In this document: positions 36,801-42,801 of the stretch, piece after piece
Layout: the number at the start of each line of letters is the position of its first letter
Numbering within the stretch: position 1 is the first letter of the stretch
Source of the DNA: Acanthaster planci
Taxonomy: Eukaryota > Echinodermata > Asteroidea > Valvatida > Acanthasteridae
Length of the DNA: 64,000 nt
Assembly: GCF_001949145.1 (NCBI RefSeq)
Contig: NW_019091504.1
Location: 558,136 to 622,135, forward strand
Direction: 5' to 3'
Notes under the pieces: generated by a model
Seen by the model: only the letters and a program-made list of their open reading frames with translations
Told to the model about the DNA's origin: nothing
Database searches by the model: none
Translations under genes and position numbers: made by a program

Positions 36801-37134
36801 TATCTGACAGAAATGTTTTTTATCAAATCAGGTTCTTGGTAAGAACACAGAGCTACAAACCCAGCGATATGGTAAGAACGTTTGCACGACGTCTGTACTG
36901 TAGACATGGAGTATGGAAGTCAGTGTGAGGGAAAACATACGGTTCGACAATGGGAACCAAACAGTCTTTAAGTCAGGCTTCCCAACGACCTACAACCCTT
37001 ACCTTAGTTTTCTGGTATCGTTCGATGGTCTTGAGGGATGAGTCAGTGAGTTTGAGGAGTAAGGCGGTTCTATCGGGACAGGAATGGGCGCTACTGGACA
37101 AAACATATTGACCGCCCGATGCCAACCCCGCCAT
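15796..37134 (-). CDS. ELL: RNA polymerase II elongation factor ELL
   Basis: ELL raises the elongation rate of RNA polymerase II by suppressing pausing and is a subunit of super and little elongation complexes in the nucleus. Coding exons read on the minus strand: 37134-37003, 31567-31520, 27424-27312, 24881-24753, 24379-24128, 23020-22900, 22030-21835, 19880-19673, 17828-17521, 16753-16537 and 15891-15796. All junctions except one join in phase. The product, about 606 residues plus a missing piece, is close to human ELL (621). Visible family features are the N-terminal ELL domain (LKLTDSSLKTIERY, YECIQQF, IQTKVIISATDD), the winged-helix segment DRVIHLLALRPYKKPELILR, EDWPLY, a basic/serine-rich linker with KRPLLPDVVDY and KKTRI, then PDYLNKF and the occludin/ELL C-terminal domain ending HNKLGHIKGLIAAYDSIRQ. 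Exons 7 and 8 do not join in phase, which implies an unfound short exon. Confidence 0.93.
16537..16753 (-). CDS. ELL: ELL coding exon 10 (occludin/ELL domain)
   Basis: This 217-nt exon encodes KFMTITSHEQKQHYKDIFNT, EYVEYKKMHAYVEDVNRKFT, and onward to EEYEKIKA. This is the helical coiled-coil domain shared by ELL proteins and occludin (known family fact). The donor is GCG|GTAAAT. Confidence 0.95.
17004..17062. repeat. 19-bp tandem repeat, three copies (ELL intron)
   Basis: TCACTGTGACTTA recurs at 17007, 17026 and 17045 with a 19-bp period. The core GTCACTGTGAC is nearly self-complementary. Confidence 0.85.
17521..17828 (-). CDS. ELL: ELL coding exon 9 (linker)
   Basis: This 308-nt exon begins HKRPLLPDVVDYKPPKKTRI, matching the Q-K-R-x-...-F-I-D-P-...-K-K-x-R-I-S-H signature of vertebrate ELL. 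It ends SGPDYL plus two bases completed as asparagine by the next exon. Its middle is a charged, proline/serine-rich linker. Confidence 0.9.
18205..18540. repeat. Imperfect tandem duplication, period about 190 bp (ELL intron)
   Basis: A segment starting near 18205 (CAAAAGAGGACAAACCCATT) and ending AAAAGTGGACAACTAGAAAC recurs from about 18396 to 18540 with scattered differences. Both copies carry a TTTCTGCTAGCA/TTTCCGCTAACA core followed by AAAATTTG. Confidence 0.7.
19673..19880 (-). CDS. ELL: ELL coding exon 8 (serine-rich linker)
   Basis: This 208-nt exon follows a strong TTTTCCCCCAG acceptor and ends at GTAAGA. The product is a serine-rich stretch, then SSKDVAQKRPVSKSDPVRTA and ANKFKATIS. 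It needs two bases from the preceding exon, which exon 7 does not supply. The corresponding vertebrate region is also low-complexity. Confidence 0.78.
20621..21043. mobile_element. TTAA-flanked piggyBac-like non-autonomous element, copy 1
   Basis: The element is bounded by TTAA at 20617-20620 and 21044-21047. The ends read CCCCTTCACGCTGGGAGACG and, reverse-complemented on the right, CCCCTTGATGGCAGG. TTAA target duplication with CCC-starting ends is the piggyBac signature (family knowledge). The left arm contains three 40-bp tandem units (20631-20752), each carrying GGGAGACGGCTATA. A plus-strand frame through about 20,824-21,060 has a Cys-Val-x-Cys-Lys...Thr-Arg stretch that might be a decayed relic of a transposase C-terminal zinc domain, but this is weak. 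It lies in the ELL intron between exons 7 and 8. Confidence 0.7.
21133..21634. mobile_element. PIF/Harbinger-like MITE with TAA target duplication
   Basis: The element is flanked by TAA at 21130-21132 and 21635-21637. Its ends are GGC followed by an A-rich run, then TCGGTCTCTGGTCAG (21156-21170), mirrored as CTGACCAGAGACCGA (21603-21617) before TTTTTTTCTTGGCC. A 3-bp TWA duplication with GG-starting ends is typical of PIF/Harbinger elements (family knowledge). At 502 bp it has no recognisable transposase. It sits about 85 bp from the piggyBac-like copy, in the same ELL intron. Confidence 0.65.
21835..22030 (-). CDS. ELL: ELL coding exon 7
   Basis: This exon encodes VATLSRDNAYMLHKHLYSEI, then QEDWPLYNDADRQLLRQVIL and a short variable tail. 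The only donors available after the conserved part leave phase 1 (ACAG|GTTGAT at 21834) or phase 0. Neither joins the next identified exon, so the 3' boundary is provisional. Confidence 0.8.
22826..22884 (+). repeat. Dispersed repeat, copy A (ELL intron 6)
   Basis: A stretch of about 58 bp starting CAGTCCCAAATCCTCCAATT and ending GGGTTAGGGTT is nearly identical to 27664-27720. It differs by a few substitutions and small indels. Confidence 0.8.
22900..23020 (-). CDS. ELL: ELL coding exon 6 (winged-helix core)
   Basis: This 121-nt exon encodes DRVIHLLALRPYKKPELILR followed by LQKDGIVMKDKNQLSSILSQ, the best conserved block of the ELL family. The acceptor is CGATTGCAG and the donor is GTCAGT. 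Confidence 0.95.
23378..23608. other. Assembly gap (231 N)
   Basis: This is a run of undetermined bases inside the ELL intron between exons 5 and 6. Both flanks are intronic and the exons on either side join in phase, so no ELL coding sequence is expected inside. Confidence 1.
24128..24379 (-). CDS. ELL: ELL coding exon 5 (linker)
   Basis: This 252-nt exon encodes a basic, serine/threonine/proline-rich linker ending APNRSF. The split arginine codon joins it to the next exon as NRSFRDRVIHLLAL, matching the R-P-x-R-[DE]-R-V-[IL]-H-L-L-A-L join of vertebrate ELL. Confidence 0.88.
24753..24881 (-). CDS. ELL: ELL coding exon 4
   Basis: This 129-nt exon encodes KGEPHLDSISRIQTKVIISA then TDDVYQTTQEKMKLADEE, the conserved H-L-D...I-Q-x-K-...-A-T-D-D-x-Y-Q block of the ELL N-terminal domain. 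The acceptor is TTTTTTGCAG and the donor is GTAAGA. Confidence 0.9.
26465..26879. mobile_element. TTAA-flanked piggyBac-like non-autonomous element, copy 2
   Basis: The element is bounded by TTAA at 26461-26464 and 26880-26883, with perfect outer inverted ends CTTTTAACCCCTTC / GAAGGGGTTAAAAG. Its right arm contains the 16-bp palindrome GGCGGCTATAGCCGCC (26848-26863), related to the GGCTATA units of the copy at 20.6 kb, so both belong to one family. It lies in the ELL intron between exons 3 and 4. Confidence 0.72.
27312..27424 (-). CDS. ELL: ELL coding exon 3
   Basis: This 113-nt exon encodes IITIPDGKDG through SSYECIQQFTN. It ends with two bases of a serine codon that the next exon completes. 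YECIQQF matches the FDCIQQY motif of vertebrate ELL. Confidence 0.9.
27664..27720 (+). repeat. Dispersed repeat, copy B (ELL intron 2)
   Basis: This is the second copy of the repeat at 22826-22884, in the same orientation and also intronic in ELL. It shares CAGTCCCAAATCCTCCAA, TTCAATATGATTTT and CATACACCCT. Confidence 0.8.
28250..28495. repeat. 27-bp minisatellite, nine copies
   Basis: Nine head-to-tail copies of a 27-bp G/A-rich unit containing GGAGTGGGTGGAGACAGAAG, nearly identical to each other. The first two have GACGG in place of GACAG. Because 27 is a multiple of 3, the array is open in several frames on both strands and mimics 9-residue protein repeats. It lies in ELL intron 2, so it is not taken as coding. 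Confidence 0.95.
29884..29943. repeat. 20-bp tandem repeat, three copies (ELL intron)
   Basis: ATAAAGGCATGATTTTGTAG is repeated exactly at 29884 and 29904, then once more with one substitution at 29924. Confidence 0.9.
31520..31567 (-). CDS. ELL: ELL coding exon 2
   Basis: This 48-nt exon encodes GYIKDTPTILFKGRKG between a TTTGTTGCAG acceptor and a GTAAGT donor, phase 0 on both sides. It corresponds to the P-S-I-R-F-x-G segment of vertebrate ELL. Confidence 0.88.
32817..33120. mobile_element. Possible TTAA-flanked element with subterminal repeats
   Basis: TTAACCCAACC at 32813 faces GGTTAGGGTTAA ending at 33124, so both ends are TTAA followed inward by CCC. The 17-bp motif ACACTACAAATTACTAC near the left end recurs twice in opposite orientation toward the right end, near 33024-33040 and 33075-33092, with one change each. 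It could be another piggyBac-like MITE. The termini are less clean than in the two stronger copies. Confidence 0.4.
34210..34802. other. Assembly gap (593 N) within a tandem repeat
   Basis: This is a run of undetermined bases in ELL intron 1. The left flank (34179-34209) and right flank (34803-34835) share TAACACCACTGT followed by CATGTAC. The gap therefore probably spans a tandem repeat that the assembler could not resolve. Confidence 1.
35128..35219. repeat. 23-bp tandem repeat, four copies (ELL intron)
   Basis: The unit, starting ACTCTGCTGGCCCTGTTATT, is repeated four times exactly in register. The last copy has a single T-to-C change. Confidence 0.95.
36090..36139. repeat. 18-bp tandem repeat, 2.8 copies (ELL intron)
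   Basis: GCCATGTTAGAGAAGTGC is repeated at 36090 and 36108, followed by a partial third copy. Confidence 0.9.
37003..37134 (-). CDS. ELL: ELL coding exon 1
   Basis: This exon holds 44 codons starting MAGLASGGQYVLSS and containing the family motif LLLKLTDSSLKTIERYQ, ending AAG|GTAAGG in phase 0. The start ATG has G at +4. A second, out-of-frame ATG lies 7 nt upstream. Confidence 0.9.
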
Positions 37135-37337
37135 GTTTCATGACCGCCTGCTGATGTCTAATTCCCAACTCACTTCACATGTCTTGTCAAACGTGCTAAA
37201 CAAGGGCACACAACCAGACTATACTGCTGTCACAGCTATTTTCACCAACTACTTGTTTATAATCTTATTTGTAATCAAAAGAAACAAGTAGTTGGAGGTG
37301 AGATCCGGCGTGCGTGTTGTTGAGCGTGTGACGCATA

Positions 37338-37360
37338 TTTGGCGGGAAGGTATGACGTCA
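37338..37360 (-). promoter_or_regulatory. E2F-like and CRE/ATF sites in the ELL promoter region
   Basis: TTTGGCGGGAA (37338-37348) matches the E2F consensus, and TGACGTCA (37353-37360) is the perfect palindromic CRE. They sit about 205-225 bp upstream of the ELL start codon in CpG-richer sequence. Another TGACGTCA lies at 38097-38104. Function is inferred from motif and position only. Confidence 0.45.
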
Positions 37361-38831
37361 TTGTGTTAAGAAAGCAACCGCAGGCCGCATCAGGATGGGA
37401 GTCCCCAAGGCCAAGAATAGGTCACATGTGTGTCATATCCCTCATTACACTGGTATCATCCATGGTGCAGGAACAAATATAGCCCTGTCATGTACAGTAT
37501 ATTGGTATCGAAACAAGTACATGCATAATAATACTCGCTCACTTTGTACGCAATCGACGCGGATGGCTGAAATTTTATGACGTAAAAAGCAGATTCATCA
37601 AAACAGCAACAGGCAAGTTTTAAGAGAATTGCTACAGGCCTACTCTTACAATTACATGTATGGTACATGCATATAAGGCGTTCGGCCAGGTACCGGTATA
37701 CCCGCATTATCCCTTGTGTTCAGTTATCCGCAAACTGAATGCGTCAGTGTCACCAGATCTCTGATTTGGCGATCCCTAACCATTATTTTTATGACACCAA
37801 AGCAATAACCAGGAACAGAGTGGCCCACAAAAACGAAGAACCAGACATTTGACAGGGCAAGCGCAAGGAAGCAGACGACACTGTTGATGAACGCCATTCA
37901 CTTCACTCAATTTGGCATGTAGCTCAACAGTGTGGGTCTCTTTTTCACGTACGTTCAAGAAGAAAGTAGGCTATCTCCTTGATTCGCTGCATGTAACAAC
38001 AAATCTTGAAATGTATAGGTCCTAATTCACTTATTTAAGGGTTGATTGTTTGTTTTCCGCCATATTGAACCGGCGCCGAACTACCGGTCGAAGCAATGAC
38101 GTCACAGAAGCATAAGCCGAAGTCGCGAAAACGTACACTGATTGATGGCCAGAGCGGAAACATATGTAAATGGTTTAGGTCGCCAAAACACGCCCCGGTG
38201 CTAGCACTTGTGCTTGTGACGTTTGTGCAATACAAAAATACAATTAATGTTTCATTTGCCCAAACTTGCACTACTTACTTTGAAAAGGTCCGTGATGTGA
38301 ATTTTACATTGAGACATGCTTTGTACAACTTTTAAGTAAAAATCTGCAAGATTACCCAGAATCGCGTGAAATACATCAAACACACATTATCCACAAATGC
38401 ACGTGATTCAAAGGGTGTCTCACATGCATACTGACGGTCAGACTGTTTTTGTCCACTTAACTTTTCCCGCATTCAACGCACAATATGGCACTATGGGCAG
38501 TCCGACACATCTGAAAACCCTATGCATAGCTGTTTTCCAATACTCAACGTTGTCTCCGTCTAAGGCTTCGTCTACGAAACCAATCCCCGATTGTGGGCCC
38601 GAAGCCCATAGTGCAACTGCCCATAGTACATTGATTGGCCTGCCTGTTGTTTCAAGGGTATATTAAGCAAAAACTGGAGTTTGTCCTGTGTGAGGACCAT
38701 GGAGATCATGAGATTGTGTAGCGCCGCGTAGTGGCCCAAGATGGAGAGCTTCATCGTGAATAGGTGTAAAACCTCTGATTTCTATAATAAAATTTTATTA
38801 CAGAAATCAGTGGTTGGTGCCTTTTCGGTAG

Positions 38832-38972
38832 GAATACGCCTGCGTAGTGCAAAGAATACAACAGGCGCAGGTGCTGCAACAGGCACGCACACCTAATATG
38901 CCTTTGCCTAGGCATTAACGTGCACACTCGATCGAATGGCACCCATGGTGATAACACCTTTTGGGCAGGGTT
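38832..38972 (-). repeat. Repeat-family copy related to the 39.35-kb hairpin, opposite orientation
   Basis: The reverse complement shares CTGCCCAAAAGGTGT (15 bp, here 38954-38968) with 39325-39339. This is followed by similar ACCAT..G.GCCATT and GCGCCTG/CGCAGGCG blocks. It is a diverged copy in inverted orientation about 0.4 kb from the intact hairpin. Confidence 0.55.
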
Positions 38973-39065
38973 CTCCAAACTGACCAATCAGAGAGAAGAT
39001 TAAGACTCAGTGATGTCATCCTGACTGCGAGAATAGCCAGTCAGCGTTATTTTATATTCTACAAG

Positions 39066-39209
39066 AACAGGGGCTAATGAAGAAACGTGCACGCAGCCCA
39101 TGGAGTTGAAGTTGGTTATTAGCAATGAACATTGCCTAATAACCAACGCGCAAGCGGAGCCTTACCCCCTTAAAACACGTCTACACGCAAGCATACATCT
39201 GCCCCTGTT
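39066..39209. repeat. Inverted-repeat element with nested hairpin
   Basis: The outer ends AACAGGGGC (39066) and GCCCCTGTT (39201-39209) are complementary. Inside, GTTGGTTATTAGCAATG and CATTGCCTAATAACCAAC form a near-perfect hairpin around 39110-39147. It resembles a small MITE. No convincing target duplication was seen. Confidence 0.55.
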
Positions 39210-39345
39210 ACAGAGCAGAGCGCCATCTATAATTTTATACCGCGCCATCGCCTAGTAGCGCCCCCTGCCTTGTCACAGTATTGACCGAAGATCGTGTAGC
39301 GCCGAAGGCGGAAAATGGATAACTCTGCCCAAAAGGTGTAATTAC

Positions 39346-39496
39346 CATAAGCGCCATTTGAGCAAGCGATACGCCTGCGCAGTTTACGGTAATGCTTCGG
39401 CGCAGGCTCACCAGGTGCACGTGCCAGCTGCGGCGCCTGCGCCTGTGCATTAATGTGCATTCCGCTGGCGTATCGCTTGCTCAAATGGCGCTTATG
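39346..39496. mobile_element. Hairpin MITE with perfect 30-bp arms
   Basis: The 30-bp arm at 39346-39375 (containing GCGCCATTTGAGCAAGCGAT) is the exact reverse complement of 39467-39496. Similarity continues imperfectly outward through the AAAAGGTGTAAT-type flanks. Perfectly matched arms imply a recent insertion or gene conversion. It has no coding capacity. Confidence 0.7.
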
Positions 39497-39741
39497 CGAT
39501 TACAACATTTTACGTGTATTCACGGAGAAGTTCGCCATCTATACGATCTTTGGTATTGAATGAGTTGGGAAGGCTAGTTCTTGATTCGCTTGTCGCCCAG
39601 CTCCCAAATAGGACGCTGGGAAGGGCTGATGGCTTTGCACTGTGATTGGCTACTTTGTGCTCGACCTTCGATCGCGAGGTTATCACTTCCTGTTAGCGAA
39701 GCGTTCTTTAAACCTTTTGGTTCGCCAATGCCACAGGCAAA

Positions 39742-40213
39742 GGCCGAGTTCGGGCGGTTTGTTCTTGACATGGGTTTCTTGTTCTCTCGCTCGAATGGCG
39801 AGAACACGACCAAGAACACTTTTCTCGGAACAGGATCACACACCGCTTCCTCGTCAGGGTTTTACAGAAACACACGGAAAAACCCGTGAGATTTTGATTT
39901 TTGAACAGCTGCAAAAAGTAGAGAGATGGCTTCCAAAGCCATAGACAATGGGAAGTTTTGCAAAATTAATATTAATTATTTTCCGTAACACAGAAATGAA
40001 TGTTCCTGTTTATATAGAAAAGAATTCCGCCCACCCAAACATTAACTCTCGAATAACGTGGCCTACTTGGACGCCGCCAAGTTGCAATGCATGTTGCTTG
40101 TCACTAACTACAGCAATAACCGGTTGTTAGTTCCCAGCGTTCGAGCGGCCGACCCACGAACAACAAATCGAGCTGTTCGTGAACATACGGGAACAAGCCG
40201 CCCGAACTCGGCC
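39742..40213. repeat. Long-range inverted repeat (22/23 bp arms)
   Basis: The left arm 39742-39764 (GGCCGAGTTCGGGCGG...) and right arm 40191-40213 (...CCGCCCGAACTCGGCC) are complementary at 22 of 23 positions. A second pair, GACGCTGGGAA near 39612 and TTCCCAGCGTT near 40132, is also complementary. The segment may be an inverted duplication or a diverged element. Confidence 0.5.
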
Positions 40214-42633
40214 AAAATGAACACTCCCCACCAACATGGCTCTTTTCAACCGATGAGGGCAGCTTCTTCTCAAGGCAGATAGGACCTTAAAAAACACGCC
40301 TAAAAGCGTAGCTTGATTTTCCATCTTTTTTGGGGGGGGGGCTGGGTATCTATAGACTTTTTGGCAAAACTACAAGACCATTCATTCTTACGAATTTTTA
40401 ACTGTGTACACAATCTCCCCTTCCCGCATGTTTGTTTGTCGGCAACATAATAGCTATAAGTATATGACGTAAACAAAAAAGTGATTGACGTGATTTATTA
40501 CGGGGGGGGGGGTTACTTTCGCTAGGTTTGAAACACAGTCGCTCCCTTTGTCTTTCAATTTGTCTCATTTTGTATTGATTGTGGATTTTCTTAAGGGAAG
40601 TGAAGTCCAAGAATTATATCCTCAACTGACTGATGTGCATGCATACCATCTTGTTGCAAGCCGCTAAATGATCGCAATATTGACTCCGTGAACCAAAACA
40701 CGATTTGCAAGTTGTCAAATTTTCTGCCATAAGAGCATTTTAATGGCCATGGACCGGGGGTTTGTAAAAAAGAAGCCCGGAAGCCATCAGCCTGTACTTC
40801 TGAGATATCGGGCAACCTGCAACACGAGATCTGCCAGACTGCTCTCTTTCGCAGTGGATGGTCATCAATGGCGATGGGCTTCGCTGCTTTTTAGGGTGTG
40901 ATCATCTTTGAAAGGAAATTTCTCCAAAATTTCATCGGCTATAACTGTCTAAAATAAAAAAAAAATTAAGAGATGATTCATGGAAATAAGCTTTATTTTT
41001 AAGTGTGTCTTCAACAGCTGATTCTTTTGAAGTGAGATGTTTTTCTTGGTTTTCCTATGGTGGCTTACTTTAATTACATTCAACCTGCAGAAAACTTGGG
41101 ACCACTACAAGGGAAGCAGAGCTGTTTATGGAGAGAGTTGAGACATGAGCGTCTCTACCGTTGGAACCAAAATGGTGGATTGTGCATCAGTGCATATGGA
41201 CATTTAGCACACAATAGCAGCATGCTGTGCTGCACACGTAATGATCAGTCTTTTGGTTGTGAGGGCTGAAGTTGCCACTACCCTCGCTCCCTGCAGCAGC
41301 TCTGCAAGGGAAGCTTAATACAGCGCCCTCTGGCGCCTTGTAATAGGACAGTGAGCAGAAATCATTAACAGTTTGGGAGAGTTGTACATCAAATATCATT
41401 GTATAGCTGAATTTTAGACAGCCTAATAAATAATTAAACCTGCAGTCTTCAATTCACATTGTTATAGGAATGTGAAATACAAAACTGTTGAAACTGCCTG
41501 CTGAATATACAGGGACCTAAAATAAAAATCGAATATAATTAAAGGTCTGTCGTTTCGAATTTTAGCAAAGTCTTTCTGCAAACGCAAAGGTCACAGAAAT
41601 CGTTTTTTTACCGTCAAGAAACGTTCCCCTAGGATCAAAACGGTAAGACCCCGGTGATCAGTTGTTCTTATCATGCATAAAGCATTAGGAATCCCCCGTA
41701 TAGGCCACCTCAGGCAGGGGATCCAGGGAGGAAGTTCTAAGGGTCCCCCTCCGCCTGCTTCTTACTATAGACGAGGGATAACCTACGTCTCAAGGTTGAA
41801 AGACCCCCTAAAAAGCATAAACCATGTGGGGGTCTTATTTTGTCCAAGCAGTTAAGGAAAAATCAAACAGTTAATGGCTTCATCAATGGCGAAATCAAAA
41901 TGTATTAGTTCCCCCTTGTTTGCGAACAAAAATCTACCAGCAAAGAATCTTGTATTTGCCTTTGGTTACTTATAAAGGGCGTTAGCGATAGCAAAGTCTT
42001 CATGAAAGGGGGGTGGTGTATAATTACGTGAAAAGGGACATTTAGCATCCGTGTTCAAAGAGTAGACAGGGATTTTCCATCGGTAATGTGACCCTTATAA
42101 AATTTAAAAAACTGGAGGGGAGGGGTTGGATAACCTGCATCTTTTATTTTTTGGCGGCGCTGTTCAAAACGAGAAGTATTTGAATGTAGGTGGCGCTCTC
42201 GATGGCGGCAAAATTTCCCGAAGCTTACACGACATTAACATGCGTCCGTGGCATAAAATGCCTAAACAAGGGAATTTGTGAAAAAGTGGGCACTTTTTGT
42301 AAAATATTGGTGGGAGGTCGGAAACCCCTTCCTTGCTGATGCTACGTAAATGAATTGGAAAAGATTAAGAAGATAAAAAAGCATAAAAGAAAGTAGAACT
42401 AGCCTATATTATTTCGAAGTGTTGAGCATGGATGGCGAAAGTGGGCGTTTGAAGGTGGGCCAGTGGGCATGTGCATCGTCCATCCTCCGACAACTGACAG
42501 CGGACTGTTGAATGGAAGTTGATTCACGTGGTATTTTACTCGTTTGCTTGAAGACAGGACGTCTCCCCCCGGATTTATTCGATCACGTGCATTCACAAAA
42601 TGCGCATGTGACTGATTACGTGGTAAATTACTC

Positions 42634-42647
42634 GGCCTATATAGGCC
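42634..42647 (+). promoter_or_regulatory. Palindromic TATA-like element upstream of AMT gene 1
   Basis: GGCCTATATAGGCC is a perfect palindrome with a TATATA core about 150 bp upstream of the proposed start codon at 42792. Spacing fits a core promoter with a leader of roughly 120 nt. This is inferred from position and motif. Confidence 0.35.
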
Positions 42648-42791
42648 ATAATGAAAACATGCCCGCTACTGTGTGTAATGCACATAAAATAGCCGTCAGT
42701 CGTACGGCTCACAGTGAGTTAATTGGAAGCGCTCAAAGCACTTGGTATTTGATATTTCCAGTGAAAAAAAAACGACGCTAAAGCAGCTAAA

Positions 42792-42801
42792 ATGGAAAAC
42801 G
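42792..42801 (+). CDS. AMT gene 1, proposed 10-nt coding exon 1
   Basis: ATGGAAAACG is followed by the donor GTAGGT. Joined to the acceptor TTCTTAG at 43154 it gives MENDLGYLTNMSGS, in frame with the main exon. The start context (TAAAATGG) is good. The main exon is open back to its acceptor, which is expected if translation begins upstream. Unproven without transcripts. Confidence 0.6.

Larger units (their letters stand above)
37361..42633. other. Intergenic region between ELL and the first ammonium transporter
   Basis: The two genes are divergent, with about 5.6 kb between start codons. No gene is supported here. The stretch holds several perfect inverted repeats (38.8-40.2 kb) and scattered CpG-rich segments. 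Short open frames show no family resemblance. Confidence 0.5.

Noticed and set aside
41644-41838. Facing AAGACCCC / GGGGTCTT ends suggesting another small inverted-repeat element
   Set aside because: The arms are only about 9-10 bp and no target duplication was seen.
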